Of a stretch of DNA of 64,000 nucleotides, positions 52,790 through 62,029 are shown in pieces. The DNA comes from Bacillota bacterium (GTDB lineage Bacteria; Bacillota; Clostridia; Acetivibrionales; DSM-1351), in the NCBI GenBank assembly GCA_023400235.1, contig JAEXFI010000045.1, forward strand, positions 372,001 through 436,000, read 5' to 3'. Numbering within the stretch: the first letter of the stretch is position 1; every line of letters starts with the position of its first letter. The position numbers and the translations under genes were made by a program. The notes beneath the pieces were generated by a model. The model was not told the DNA's origin. It searched no databases and worked only from the letters and a program-made list of their open reading frames with translations.

Positions 52790-53488
52790 ATGTGCGGACG
52801 TTATGTTGTATTTACAGAAGAAGAAAATGCAGAAATACAGGAAATACTGGAGGGCATTAACCAGCGCTATAAAGCTGAGGCTTCCCGTATGAAGACGGGA
52901 GAAATATTTCCTACTGATACCGCACCGGTTATCATGGGCAGTTCCGGCAGTCCCGATACTTCCGGCAGTTCAGACTGTACAGTCAGTACAGTCAGTTCTT
53001 GCGCTTCTGACCGCTCAGGCACTGCAAAAAACCTGCAGCTTTTTAAGTGGGGCTTCCCCAACTATATGAAGGCAGGTTCCGTCATTATAAATGCAAGGTG
53101 CGAGACACTGCAGGAAAAACCCACCTTTAGGAAGCTTCTTGCCGCAGGAAGATGTCTCATACCTGCAAGCGGCTTTTATGAATGGAAATCCGCCACCGGC
53201 AGTACCCGCCAAAAGGACAAGTATCTTATCCGTTCAGCCGGCTCGGGGCTTATTTACTTCGCAGGTCTGTATGGCAGCTTTGCGGACAAGTCCGGCATTC
53301 CCTCCACCCGTTTTGTAATAATAACCACCGATGCCAATGGACAAATGTCTGAAATACACCACAGAATGCCGGTTATACTTGAAAAAGACCAGGCGCTGGC
53401 CTGGATAGGTCACACCTATAGCGGCAGCTCTCTGGAAGGACTGCTCAAACCCTATGAAAAAGAGCTGACTCTCCAAAGGATGGGATAG
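52790..53488 (+). CDS. SOS response-associated peptidase (SRAP/HMCES/YedK family)
   Basis: A 232-residue protein. Cys2 in MCGRYVVF is the catalytic residue that forms a covalent bond with abasic sites in single-stranded DNA, protecting them. Other blocks are VIINARCETLQEKPTFR, GRCLIPASGFYEWK (active-site Glu) and EIHHRMPVIL (active-site His). GGTGGAGG precedes the ATG at 52790; an upstream ATG would bury Cys2. Residues ~50-80 contain a Ser/Thr/Cys-rich insert (SSGSPDTSGSSDCTVSTVSS), unusual for the family. Confidence 0.93.
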   Translation: MCGRYVVFTEEENAEIQEILEGINQRYKAEASRMKTGEIFPTDTAPVIMGSSGSPDTSGSSDCTVSTVSSCASDRSGTAKNLQLFKWGFPNYMKAGSVIINARCETLQEKPTFRKLLAAGRCLIPASGFYEWKSATGSTRQKDKYLIRSAGSGLIYFAGLYGSFADKSGIPSTRFVIITTDANGQMSEIHHRMPVILEKDQALAWIGHTYSGSSLEGLLKPYEKELTLQRMG

Positions 53489-53556
53489 CTTAAGGAATCA
53501 GAGCCTGGAGATCTAAAATTTAAGCTTTAGGGCGGAACTGCAATAATGCTATGCCT

Positions 53557-53603
53557 ATACTACACTGCACTACACTGCACTGCACTACACTGCACTACAC
53601 TAC
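53557..53603. repeat. Simple tandem repeat of TACACTGCAC-type units
   Basis: About 47 bp of repeated TACACTGCAC and CACTACACTG units. It covers the last two valine codons and stop codon of the minus-strand MBL gene, so slippage here could alter its C-terminus. Confidence 0.85.
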
Positions 53604-55097
53604 AACATTCTCCACCCCCGGCATTTTGTGCAGCCTGTGATTTACTATTATAGAAAGAGGCCCGTGGCCTCCGCAAATCATACAGGGCTTTTGCACTGCT
53701 TCCCCTACCTCTTCCGCCAGGCTGATTATCTGCTTTCTCATTTCAGTGGCCTTTGCGGAATCAGAGTTTACGCTGTTCATCAGATAAGGTGCCAGAGAGT
53801 TGAATTCTGCCCGTTCCGGGCTGAAACCGCTGATATTCACAAGAAGGTCGCCGGTAAAAGCCACCCCGAACCTTCTGTTCACAAAAACCATTTCACCGTA
53901 AACATGTCCTCCGCTGCCCTCCAGCACTTCAAAATCCAAATCTGCAACCGTAAAAGCGCCTATGTGCAAAAGCTCCCGGTGCTCCTCGGGCACATCCCCC
54001 CGGTCCAGGATTGTGAAATTCTCAGTATCAGGAGGAATATATCCTGAAATTATACGGCTCAGCTTGCTGTAGCCCAAGCCTACCTCGTTGTGCTCCCTGT
54101 AGTCGGGAATGCCCAGGTATTGACGCTTCAAATTCTCCGCACTTTTCCTGTTAACACAGATTTCCGCATTTCCCAGCTTTGCCAGAAGTCCGCAGTGATC
54201 CACATCAGCATGTGATATATATACCCTTTTGAGCTTTGCCTGCCAGTCACCAAAAAGCCTCCTGAAAATTTCAAACATTTCCCCCTGATAAATGGTATAG
54301 CCGGTGTCAACCAGCACCAGCTCGTTTTGGGCTTCCAGCACATAGGTGTTACTGCCGCAGGGTGGCTGGATATTGTATAAGGTCACTCGGGGACTTAATT
54401 GCACCTTATCAATGTCGGCTCTGAAATTGCCGTCTCTGTGAAGACTTATAAAGTTTGCAAACCTTCTTATATAATCAAATACCTTTTTGGGATTTCCCCC
54501 TTTTTCCTGGTGCACCTGCCATATTCGGTTGGATTCCGCAATAAACTCCAGGGTTGTCTCAGTGCTTAAATGCAGGAGCTTTTGCATCTCATTAGCCAGG
54601 CGCAAATAGAAAATAGTGTTATCCAGGCTGTTTTCAGCATCATCATAGTCAACTATATCTATCTGATAGCTCTCACTGATTTCCTCCAGCAACAGCTTGA
54701 TTACGCCGGGATTCTCAATGAGCAGGCCCATTTTAAAGTCCTGAAACTCCGTATCGTTTGAGCTTGAGTTGATATACGAGATATTGATTCCGTACCTGTC
54801 CAGTATTCTCAGTATGGGCAGCACGGAAGAGGGCTTATCCGGTATTTTTATATTTACCACAACAACCCTGGTCTCGGAAATCCTTTCATTCAGATAGCCC
54901 ACACTGCCCAATTCCCCGGCAATCAAGGCCAGCTTGTCCTCCTGAGCCTCCACATCTATGAAGATCGTATGAAGGTCAACAGCCTTGTTATAGCTCACCC
55001 TGACAATATTTCCATTGTGCCTTGCAATGATTTTCGTAGCAAGCATAAATGCCCCTGTTTTGTCAGGCATATTTGTTACATAGGTTCTTCTTGGCAT
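53595..55097 (-). CDS. ACT-domain / metallo-beta-lactamase-fold fusion protein
   Basis: A 500-residue cytosolic protein. Residues ~1-150 hold two ACT-like domains (TYVTNMPDKTGAFMLATKII; VVVVNIKIPDKPSSVLPILR). A helical linker follows, then an MBL-fold hydrolase from ~235 with TYVLEAQNELVLVDTGYT, the metal motif SHADVDHCG (the middle H is conserved as HxDxDH) and FTGDL. A C-terminal GGHGP carries a further histidine. The fold suggests hydrolysis or flavodiiron-type redox controlled by an amino acid through the ACT domains. The substrate is unknown. Confidence 0.85.
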   Translation of the reverse strand: MPRRTYVTNMPDKTGAFMLATKIIARHNGNIVRVSYNKAVDLHTIFIDVEAQEDKLALIAGELGSVGYLNERISETRVVVVNIKIPDKPSSVLPILRILDRYGINISYINSSSNDTEFQDFKMGLLIENPGVIKLLLEEISESYQIDIVDYDDAENSLDNTIFYLRLANEMQKLLHLSTETTLEFIAESNRIWQVHQEKGGNPKKVFDYIRRFANFISLHRDGNFRADIDKVQLSPRVTLYNIQPPCGSNTYVLEAQNELVLVDTGYTIYQGEMFEIFRRLFGDWQAKLKRVYISHADVDHCGLLAKLGNAEICVNRKSAENLKRQYLGIPDYREHNEVGLGYSKLSRIISGYIPPDTENFTILDRGDVPEEHRELLHIGAFTVADLDFEVLEGSGGHVYGEMVFVNRRFGVAFTGDLLVNISGFSPERAEFNSLAPYLMNSVNSDSAKATEMRKQIISLAEEVGEAVQKPCMICGGHGPLSIIVNHRLHKMPGVENVVV

Positions 55098-55151
55098 TTT
55101 CCCTCTCCATACACGCTGTAATCTTATATTATTATACCTGATTCACAGCGG

Positions 55152-56036
55152 TTAAAACAAGGTCAACTGTCTGTCCTCGTACCCCTGCCTGTATGCGGAG
55201 ATTATTTCCTTCATACCGTACAGCAGCCCCAGCCTGTTGCACTCCTCCCTGAAAATGGCCCTCAACTCCTTCAGCCGCGGGGAATCACAGACATATGAAT
55301 CTCCGAACTGCCTGATATACTTTTGCTTCACTCCCGGAAACTGTTCATCCAGCTTGTCATAATACCAGTCTCTCTGATTCAGTCTCAGGGTAACTCCGAA
55401 GGAAGAGAATACGAACCTTGCTCCGCTTTCATGAGCTAGCCTGAGTATACCCTTGATATTCTCCTCTGTGTCTTCAATAAAAGGCAAAACCGGCATCATA
55501 AGTATTCCTGCAAAAATCCCCATGTCCGCAAGACTTTTTACGGCGGCAAACCGTTTTGAGGAAGCAGCGGCATTCTGTTCAGCCTTTTTTGCCAATTGGT
55601 CGTCACAGCTTGTAACAGTCACCTTGACAAGCACCGGCGAATGGCCTTGTATCTTTTTAAGAATATCCATATCCCTTACCACCAGGTCACTCTTTGTGGC
55701 AATGGAGCAGCCGAAGCCAAACCGGTTTATAAGCTCCAGAGCACCTCTGGTAAGCTCCAACTGCCCTTCAAAAGGATTATATGGGTCACTCATGGCCCCC
55801 GTTCCCACCACTCCTTTTTTCCTCTTGGATTTCAACTCCCTTGCGATGATGCCCAAGGCATTTTCCTTTGCCCTCACCCGGTCAAAATCCTCCACACGGT
55901 AGCAGTCACTCCGGCTGTCACAGTATATGCAGCCATGATTGCAGCCCTTGTATATATTCATGTTGTAGTTTACTCCAAACCAGTTATTATTCTCAGCATA
56001 ACCGGATATTATTGTTTTTGCAGGTATATATTCCAT
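55152..56036 (-). CDS. SPL-family radical SAM protein
   Basis: A 294-residue protein. The radical SAM motif CNHGCIYC lies near residues 34-41, followed by GTGAMSDPYNPFE, VTSCDDQL and GILMMPVLPFIEDTEENI, as in the spore photoproduct lyase-like group (COG1533, Rv2578c-like) that is not true SPL. The radical reaction is unknown. The start at 56036 lies after GAAGGGTG and eight bases past the stop of the WYL regulator, so the two are coupled. Confidence 0.88.
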   Translation of the reverse strand: MEYIPAKTIISGYAENNNWFGVNYNMNIYKGCNHGCIYCDSRSDCYRVEDFDRVRAKENALGIIARELKSKRKKGVVGTGAMSDPYNPFEGQLELTRGALELINRFGFGCSIATKSDLVVRDMDILKKIQGHSPVLVKVTVTSCDDQLAKKAEQNAAASSKRFAAVKSLADMGIFAGILMMPVLPFIEDTEENIKGILRLAHESGARFVFSSFGVTLRLNQRDWYYDKLDEQFPGVKQKYIRQFGDSYVCDSPRLKELRAIFREECNRLGLLYGMKEIISAYRQGYEDRQLTLF

Positions 56037-56043
56037 TTCAGCG

Positions 56044-56946
56044 TCACCCTTCATATTGTCCCAAGGTCTCCTTGAGCCGTTCAATTATTATGTTCCTTAT
56101 GTGTTCGGGTTCTATAACCCTGGCAGCGCTTCCAAAGGACAAAATATAGCCGTATACCCAGTCGCTCTCAGGGTAGAAGGCTGTAACCTCAAAGCTTCCG
56201 TCCCCGTTTTTTATAATATGCTTCTCGTCAAACTCATCATAGACCCGGTATGCTGCCGCTTTGTCCAGGTGCAGCTTGAAATATACAATTTTGCGGGTAT
56301 CTGTTTCCGCAGCAGGCAGCTCCAGTTCCTGAGCCGTCCTTTTTGAGAAGGTAACTTCCGTAAGCCTGACCTTCTTCATCCTGGTAAGTCTGAAGATGCG
56401 CATGGCCTTCCTGGTCAGGCAGAAGCCCTTCAGATACCAGGTCTTGTCCTTGAACCACAGCTGCACCGGCTCTATCTCCCTGTTGCTGCTTTCTCCGTAA
56501 GGGCTGGAATAGTCAATGGCCAGCACCCTTTTATTTATGATTGCAGTCTTAATCAAATCAAACTTTTGCCGGTTTGCCTCTCCCCAATGGGAAAAGTCCA
56601 CGTCCACCCAGTTGTAATCCTCCTTGTTGAACAAAAGCCCCAGCTTGTTCATTACCTTGTCAACCTCCGGATAATGGACGGCATTAAGTCCCTGCAAGGC
56701 CGCAAGTATCTCCTTTTGCTCCGAATCAGACAATATGGATTTGTTGAGTACATAATTGTCCAGAAGTCTTATTCCCCCGCCCTTCCCCCTGTTCATATAT
56801 ATGGGGATTCCGGCCTGGGATAATACCTCTATGTCCCTGTATATGGTCCTTACCGACACTTCAAAATGTTCCGCAAGCTCTCCGGCGGTCATGGACTTTC
56901 TATCCATGAGAAGGTAAACTGTTTCAAACAACCTGGTTATATGCAT
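56044..56946 (-). CDS. WYL-domain transcriptional regulator (YafY type)
   Basis: A 300-residue protein. The N-terminal HTH_11 domain has MTAGELAEHFEVSVRTIYRD and IEVLSQAGIPIY, followed by a WYL domain (VLAIDYSSPYGESSNREIEP, then VQLWFKDKTWYLKGFCL) and a C-terminal extension. WYL proteins often sense nucleic acids or small ligands and respond to DNA damage. GAGGTG lies before the ATG at 56946. It is the first gene of a two-gene unit with the radical SAM protein. Confidence 0.9.
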   Translation of the reverse strand: MHITRLFETVYLLMDRKSMTAGELAEHFEVSVRTIYRDIEVLSQAGIPIYMNRGKGGGIRLLDNYVLNKSILSDSEQKEILAALQGLNAVHYPEVDKVMNKLGLLFNKEDYNWVDVDFSHWGEANRQKFDLIKTAIINKRVLAIDYSSPYGESSNREIEPVQLWFKDKTWYLKGFCLTRKAMRIFRLTRMKKVRLTEVTFSKRTAQELELPAAETDTRKIVYFKLHLDKAAAYRVYDEFDEKHIIKNGDGSFEVTAFYPESDWVYGYILSFGSAARVIEPEHIRNIIIERLKETLGQYEG

Positions 56947-57048
56947 AATGCACCTCTTAGTCAATATTATAGCATTTAAAGCTGACACAGGTATGTCATA
57001 TTATATAATATAAATATGCAATTCTCCGCGAAGGCTTCAGGCACAAAA

Positions 57049-57086
57049 CAGGGCACCCTGCAAATCAGCTCTGCCTGGGTGCCCTG
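57049..57086 (-). terminator. Terminator after the rhodanese gene
   Basis: CAGGGCACCC pairs perfectly with GGGTGCCCTG; on the minus strand TTTTGTG follows. Confidence 0.88.
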
Positions 57087-57136
57087 AATCATCTTAAATA
57101 TTTTATATCCACTTAAATATTTTACAAAGGTTACGG

Positions 57137-57586
57137 TTATTTACCGCTAACAGTTTCATATGGCCAATCTTCAATACCGCCAAGGTCATATACTTTTGTA
57201 TATCCCATCAAGGTAAGCACTTCAACTGCGATTGCACTTCTTCTTCCGCTTCTGCAATAAACAAATATGACAGCAGCCTTGTCGGTCAGCTTCGCCGGAG
57301 CATCGCTGTCAATGCCCTCCACAGGTATGAGAATACTGCCCGGAATGCGCTTTTCGTTGTATTCCTCCTCAGTACGTACATCCAGAAGAATTACACTCTC
57401 CCCTTTGTCAAGACGTGCCTTAGCCTCCTGGGGTTTTATCTCCATATTGCCAAGCTCCTTTGTTGACCCGGTTTGTACCGACGCCGTATTTTTACTTTCC
57501 GGCAGGGACAAAACTTTCACCTGTGTACCGCAAGCAGTATTTATGATACCCAAAACCATCATAATAACTACTAATAGATTTTTCAT
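57137..57586 (-). CDS. Rhodanese-like lipoprotein
   Basis: A 149-residue exported protein. A signal sequence ends in a lipobox (IINTAC, Cys19), followed by a rhodanese domain: LLDVRTEEEYNEKRIPGSI and the active-site loop CRSGRRS with the catalytic cysteine. It would transfer or bind sulfane sulfur on the outer face of the membrane. The ATG is one base past the stop of the upstream gene, a coupled arrangement. It belongs to the sulfur/redox block. Confidence 0.88.
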   Translation of the reverse strand: MKNLLVVIMMVLGIINTACGTQVKVLSLPESKNTASVQTGSTKELGNMEIKPQEAKARLDKGESVILLDVRTEEEYNEKRIPGSILIPVEGIDSDAPAKLTDKAAVIFVYCRSGRRSAIAVEVLTLMGYTKVYDLGGIEDWPYETVSGK

Positions 57587-57587
57587 G

Positions 57588-57938
57588 CTAACCCAGTTTT
57601 TCCAGGAACTCAGAGCTTTTTTCAACACAGCCCACGCAGGAAAGCTTTTTCAGCCCCTTGATGTTGCTGCATTCCAGTGCACCGGCATGTTCCAGAAAGT
57701 GCCTTTCCAAATCCTGCAGCTTGCCGGGAGCCTGTTTGTCTAAAATGTACTTTACTGCATAGTAGGCTCCGCACAGGCCGTTGGGAGCTCTTCCTCCCCC
57801 ATAGCCCTGAAAGGTCTCCACCATGGTTTCATCTATATTGAAATTTTCCTTAAACGCATTCAGGACCGCCTGTGCACAATTCATCCTCTGGCAGCCGCCC
57901 TGCCCTGTATAGTAATTTTTTGCTTTGACAACCGACAT
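57588..57938 (-). CDS. C_GCAxxG_C_C family redox protein
   Basis: A 116-residue protein. The pattern NCAQAVLNAF, then GGGRAPNGLCGAYYAVKYIL and CVGCVEKSSEFL matches the C_GCAxxG_C_C family, small cysteine-rich proteins often encoded beside redox enzymes and presumed to carry metal or redox disulfides. GGGAGGA precedes the ATG at 57938. It is directly upstream of the rhodanese lipoprotein. Confidence 0.88.
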   Translation of the reverse strand: MSVVKAKNYYTGQGGCQRMNCAQAVLNAFKENFNIDETMVETFQGYGGGRAPNGLCGAYYAVKYILDKQAPGKLQDLERHFLEHAGALECSNIKGLKKLSCVGCVEKSSEFLEKLG

Positions 57939-58092
57939 TATAAAATTCCTCCCATCCATAAATCATATTCAGGTATATTTTTGTTAATCCTTAATATTGC
58001 TTAACTAATATAGCTTAGCACATTTAAAAATTAAAACCAATACATCCTGCAGCAATTAACCCTGCTGCCCTTACACGCGCCCTTACACGTCC

Positions 58093-58758
58093 TTACACCT
58101 TTGCGAGGCAGCTTTTGGGACATTTGTAAACGCATTCGTTGCACTTCAGACAGTCAGGGGCTTGAACCTCTCCCATAGCTTTATAGCTCAGAACATCTAT
58201 TCCCACAGGACATGCTTTTGAGCACAGCTTGCAGCTTACGCACTTTTCCTTTTCAAAGGTAATCTTTTTATTGGTTTTTGCGGTGGGGCCCTTTGCAGCA
58301 GCTCTTGTGACCCAGGAGGCCATAGTGCCCATGGGGCAGATGACGCACCAGGCTCTTTGGCTGTATAATACTCCCAGAATTATTGTTATAATTGTAGTAA
58401 TTATTATCATACGTACAAATACAAATCCTACACTTTCCAGGCTCCCCCAGGCTAACGCCAGCTGAACGGCAAAGGCACTCATCAGCAGCACCAGAAAGAG
58501 GTTTCTGAACCACTTGCTTTTCAGCAGCTTTGGCAGCGGACGTTTAAGGCTGAGCCTGCGCAGTACGGAGTCATTAAAGCTTCCTCTTGGACAAAAGCTG
58601 CCGCACCAGAACCTGCCCTTCCATATGGCAACAACCGATGGAGCAAGCATGCATATAAGCGCTATAACCCCTACTGCAGGATAAAACACTCCCACTATGC
58701 AAAAAGCAATAAGTACAATCCATAACCATTGATGAATAAATTCCTTTGATGTCTTCAT
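58093..58758 (-). CDS. NapH/MauN-like membrane ferredoxin
   Basis: A 221-residue protein. Four or five membrane spans carry two CxxxCP motifs (WCGSFCPRGSF and WCVICPMGTM, Fer4_5 type), followed by a cytosolic 2x[4Fe-4S] domain (CVSCKLCSKACPVGIDV and CLKCNECVYKCP). Such proteins pass electrons from quinols or the membrane to redox partners. It lies 154 bp upstream of the C_GCAxxG gene on the same strand, so these three genes may work as one redox unit. GGGAGAT precedes the ATG. Confidence 0.92.
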   Translation of the reverse strand: MKTSKEFIHQWLWIVLIAFCIVGVFYPAVGVIALICMLAPSVVAIWKGRFWCGSFCPRGSFNDSVLRRLSLKRPLPKLLKSKWFRNLFLVLLMSAFAVQLALAWGSLESVGFVFVRMIIITTIITIILGVLYSQRAWCVICPMGTMASWVTRAAAKGPTAKTNKKITFEKEKCVSCKLCSKACPVGIDVLSYKAMGEVQAPDCLKCNECVYKCPKSCLAKV

Positions 58759-58930
58759 TCCTATCTCCCTTTTAATTGATTACTTATTAAGACTATTATA
58801 AAACCCACAACTATATTTGTCAATCACTATATTCAAATATTACAATATATTATATGAATTATTTCCCAGTTGGTTACTGTTTTAGATGGCTCTTATTTCA
58901 AATAGTTCATATTCTGATTGGTTCCTGATT

Positions 58931-59827
58931 TTAACTATTTTCAATAGCCCCTGTGAGAAATTCGATAAATCCGTTTATGAAATCCTCCTGCCCGCAATCC
59001 AGATATACGAAGTTAAAATCACGCAGGATTCTTATCCCTTTAAAAGGCACTGTTTTTAGTGTTCCTGCTGCCACTTCCTTCCGAATGGCCTCCCTGGATA
59101 TTACCGTATAGCCCAAATCTGCCTGCACCAGTGATTTTATAGCCCCAATACTGCCAACCTCCATATATATCTTTACCTGCTGGAGCCCTATTCCCAGCTC
59201 AAGGAGCTTGTTTTCAAAGACACTCCTGGTGCCTGAGCCCTTTTCCCTGAGTATAAGCCTTCCCATGCCTGCAATATCCGCAACTTCTACTTCCGCCATT
59301 TTGGCAAGAGGGCTTTTGGGAGATACCGCCAGAACCAGTTCATCCTCCTTCAGCTTCTTATATCTGAACCTGGTCTTGTCAAAAGGCCCTTCCACAATGC
59401 CCAGGTCAAATTGTCCGAAGCTAAGCCTTTCTATTATCTCTTCCAGATTGTGCACATGCATTATAATATCAACACTTTCAAACCTGCGCTTATGCTCCCC
59501 CAGCAGTCCCGGTAGTACAAACTCACCTATGGTCAGGGTGGCTCCCATATTGTACCTTTTTATAACGGCAGATTTATTCATCAGAGTTCTATGAAAATTC
59601 AGTTCCTTTGTTTCCAGCTCATTTGCATATTTTAAGAGCATTTCACCTTCTTCGGTCAAGTCCAGCTGCCTTCCCTTCTTCTTTACAAGCGGCACCCCGT
59701 AGTAATCCTCCAGCTGTCTGACATGCTGGGAAACCGCCGGTTGAGTCAGGTTCAGCAACTCGGCGGTTCTGGTATAATTCCTGAGCCTTGCCAGATTTAT
59801 AAAGGTTGTGAGCTTTGAATCTATCAT
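58931..59827 (-). CDS. LysR-family transcriptional regulator (CysL-like)
   Basis: A 298-residue LysR protein. The HTH is at ~5-65 (RNYTRTAELLNLTQPAVSQH), with a periplasmic-binding-fold effector domain after residue ~90. The start at 59827 has GGAGG four bases away. It is transcribed divergently from the YeiH exporter; a perfect 21-bp palindrome between them is a likely operator. The position suggests it senses a sulfur compound such as sulfite or O-acetylserine; this is inference. Confidence 0.92.
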   Translation of the reverse strand: MIDSKLTTFINLARLRNYTRTAELLNLTQPAVSQHVRQLEDYYGVPLVKKKGRQLDLTEEGEMLLKYANELETKELNFHRTLMNKSAVIKRYNMGATLTIGEFVLPGLLGEHKRRFESVDIIMHVHNLEEIIERLSFGQFDLGIVEGPFDKTRFRYKKLKEDELVLAVSPKSPLAKMAEVEVADIAGMGRLILREKGSGTRSVFENKLLELGIGLQQVKIYMEVGSIGAIKSLVQADLGYTVISREAIRKEVAAGTLKTVPFKGIRILRDFNFVYLDCGQEDFINGFIEFLTGAIENS

Positions 59828-59901
59828 ACATCCTCCAGAATTCATAAGTAATAGTACCTAACATTAAATAATCATAAATATTTTTTATACATTTATAATA
59901 A

Positions 59902-59922
59902 ATCATAATTTGAAATTATGAT
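59902..59922. promoter_or_regulatory. Perfect 21-bp palindrome in the LysR-YeiH divergent region
   Basis: ATCATAATTT, one central base, then AAATTATGAT. It lies about midway between the two starts and is the best candidate LysR operator. A related half-site, ATAATCATAAATA, lies about 25 bp nearer the LysR gene. Confidence 0.7.
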
Positions 59923-60006
59923 AGTCCGGCACTAAAATATTTATATGAAATAAAATTACAAACATGGCATTGGATAGCTTAAAAGCCAATGGAATTGGAG
60001 TCTATT

Positions 60007-61014
60007 ATGGGCTGGTTAAGAAAAAATACGGCAGGAATTCTGTTTTCCTTAGTAATTGGGATTGCGGCAAACTGGCTGGGAGGAATTTTCCCCATAGTGG
60101 GAGCACCGGTATTTGGCATAGTCATAGGAATCCTCGTTAATAACCTTGCAGGTAAGCCGGCATGGATGGAAACCGGTATAAAATTTGCCGCAAAAAAATT
60201 GCTGCAATATGCCATTATTTTGTTGGGTGCAGGTTTAAGCCTGAGTCAGGTCTGGAAAACCGGCAGAGAATCCCTGTGTGTCATGCTGGTTACACTATCA
60301 GTTGCATTTGTGTCCGCCTGCGCCTTCGGGAAGCTTTTAAAAATACCCGGCAGGCTCACTGCCCTTATCGGGGTGGGGACAGCAATCTGCGGCGGGTCTG
60401 CAATTGCTGCGGTCTCACCGGTTATTGAGGCTGACGAAAAGGAAGTCGCCTATTCCATTTCAACTATTTTCTTTTTTAATATTGTGGCAGTACTGATTTT
60501 TCCTCCCTTGGGCCATTTGCTGGGTTTTTCCCACAAGGCCTTCGGACTGTGGGCAGGAACAGCCATAAACGATACTTCCTCCGTGGTCGCTGCGGGCTAT
60601 GCCTTCAGCAAGACTGCCGGAGAGTATGCCACCATTGTAAAGCTGACCCGTACCACCATGATAATCCCGGTTTCTTTGCTTTTTGCCGCCGTCACCTTGC
60701 TGGGAAAAAGAAAGGCAGCCAAAACAGCCGATAAGATAAATTATAGTTTTATACGGATTTTTCCCTGGTTTATTGTGGGCTTCCTCGCACTATGCTTGTT
60801 AAATACCCTGTCGGTTATCAGCACTGCCGCGGCCTGGGGCCTGTCTGAAGCCGGCAAATTCCTGATAGTTGTAGCCCTTTCAGCCGTGGGGCTGGGTTCC
60901 GATTTCAAGGATATGCGAAAGACAGGCTTTAAGCCTATATTTCTGGGCTTGCTGGTGTGGCTTTGCGTAGCCGCCTCCAGTATAGGAATACAGTATCTCA
61001 CAGGTCAGATATAG
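60007..61014 (+). CDS. YeiH-family putative sulfate/sulfite exporter (UPF0324)
   Basis: A 335-residue protein with about ten membrane spans. Signatures GIVIGILVNN, GAGLSLSQVWKTG, GVGTAICGGSAIAAVSPVIE, GTAINDTSSVVAAGYAF and VGLGSDFKDMRKTGFKP match the YeiH family. Relatives are linked to export of sulfite or to sulfonate catabolism and are commonly controlled by a divergent LysR protein, as here. The ATG at 60007 follows TTGGAGT. Confidence 0.9.
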   Translation: MGWLRKNTAGILFSLVIGIAANWLGGIFPIVGAPVFGIVIGILVNNLAGKPAWMETGIKFAAKKLLQYAIILLGAGLSLSQVWKTGRESLCVMLVTLSVAFVSACAFGKLLKIPGRLTALIGVGTAICGGSAIAAVSPVIEADEKEVAYSISTIFFFNIVAVLIFPPLGHLLGFSHKAFGLWAGTAINDTSSVVAAGYAFSKTAGEYATIVKLTRTTMIIPVSLLFAAVTLLGKRKAAKTADKINYSFIRIFPWFIVGFLALCLLNTLSVISTAAAWGLSEAGKFLIVVALSAVGLGSDFKDMRKTGFKPIFLGLLVWLCVAASSIGIQYLTGQI

Positions 61015-61131
61015 AATATTTATGTTTCTATCTCTATTTTAATCTGCAAATAAGCTTATGGTTTAAAATTGCAGCATAATATTTGCCTTACAGCTTTAAA
61101 ATAATAAAATAAATTTTTATAGAGAGGTAAT

Positions 61132-61950
61132 ATGATGTATGACTTTTTATGGCTGGTACCCCTTGGATTTCTGGTGGGCACCTTCGGAACCCTCATAGGT
61201 GCAGGAGGCGGCTTTATTCTTGTACCTGTCCTGCTGCTGCTCTACCCTGATAAAAGTCCTGAAACCATTACTGCAATATCACTTGCGGTAGTATTTTTCA
61301 ACTCCCTGTCAGGTTCTTTTGCCTATGCCAAAATGAAAAAAATTGACTATAAATCCGGTATTATTTTTGCCGTAGCAACGCTGCCAGGCTCTATTCTCGG
61401 TTCCCTTACCACCTCTCTGATACCGCGGAATACCTTTGACATACTTTTTGGCATACTGCTGCTGGCAGGATCCATATATCTTTTCATAAATCCGGGTAAT
61501 AAAGCCGGTCAGGGTAAGAATCGGGGCTGGCAGCTTGCCAGAAGAATTACAGATGCTGACGGAGTTGTCTATACCTTTTCCTATAATCCTCTGGCAGGCA
61601 TAGTCATAAGCCTGCTGGTGGGCTATTTGTCCAGCCTTTTGGGCATAGGAGGAGGAATCATTCACGTACCTGTCATGATACAGCTGCTCAATTTTCCCGT
61701 ACATCTGGCCACTGCCACCTCACATTTTGTGCTGGCTGCCATGTCCCTGTCAGGAAGTGTTGTCCACCTGGCAACAGGCGTACTGTCCAGCGGGTTCCTG
61801 CAAACTGCCGGGCTCACTATTGGAGCACTTTTGGGAGCACAACTGGGGGCAGTGCTATCAAAAAGGCTCAAGGGCGGCTGGATTATTAAAAGCCTGGCCC
61901 TGGCCCTGGGACTTGCAGGCATCAGAATATTTGTTATGGCCTTTATCTGA
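61132..61950 (+). CDS. TauE/SafE-family sulfite exporter
   Basis: A 272-residue protein with seven or eight spans. Two inverted repeat halves are visible: GTFGTLIGAGGGFILVPVLL near the start and SLLGIGGGIIHVPVMIQLL in the second half, the paired glycine-rich motifs of TauE/SafE. It exports sulfite, sulfoacetate or similar anions. GAGG precedes the tandem ATGs. It lies 117 bp after YeiH on the same strand. Confidence 0.92.
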   Translation: MMYDFLWLVPLGFLVGTFGTLIGAGGGFILVPVLLLLYPDKSPETITAISLAVVFFNSLSGSFAYAKMKKIDYKSGIIFAVATLPGSILGSLTTSLIPRNTFDILFGILLLAGSIYLFINPGNKAGQGKNRGWQLARRITDADGVVYTFSYNPLAGIVISLLVGYLSSLLGIGGGIIHVPVMIQLLNFPVHLATATSHFVLAAMSLSGSVVHLATGVLSSGFLQTAGLTIGALLGAQLGAVLSKRLKGGWIIKSLALALGLAGIRIFVMAFI

Positions 61951-62029
61951 CTTTCATATAATTATTTGTTATAATTAATTCAGGAACTTTTTGGATATGG
62001 ATTAATATTATACGAATAAAGGAGTTTTT

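Noticed and set aside
55152..56036. Spore photoproduct lyase (splB)
   Set aside because: The protein has the SPL-like radical SAM layout, but it starts too close to the CxxxCxxC motif and lacks what I would expect of true SplB; it fits the broader COG1533 group.
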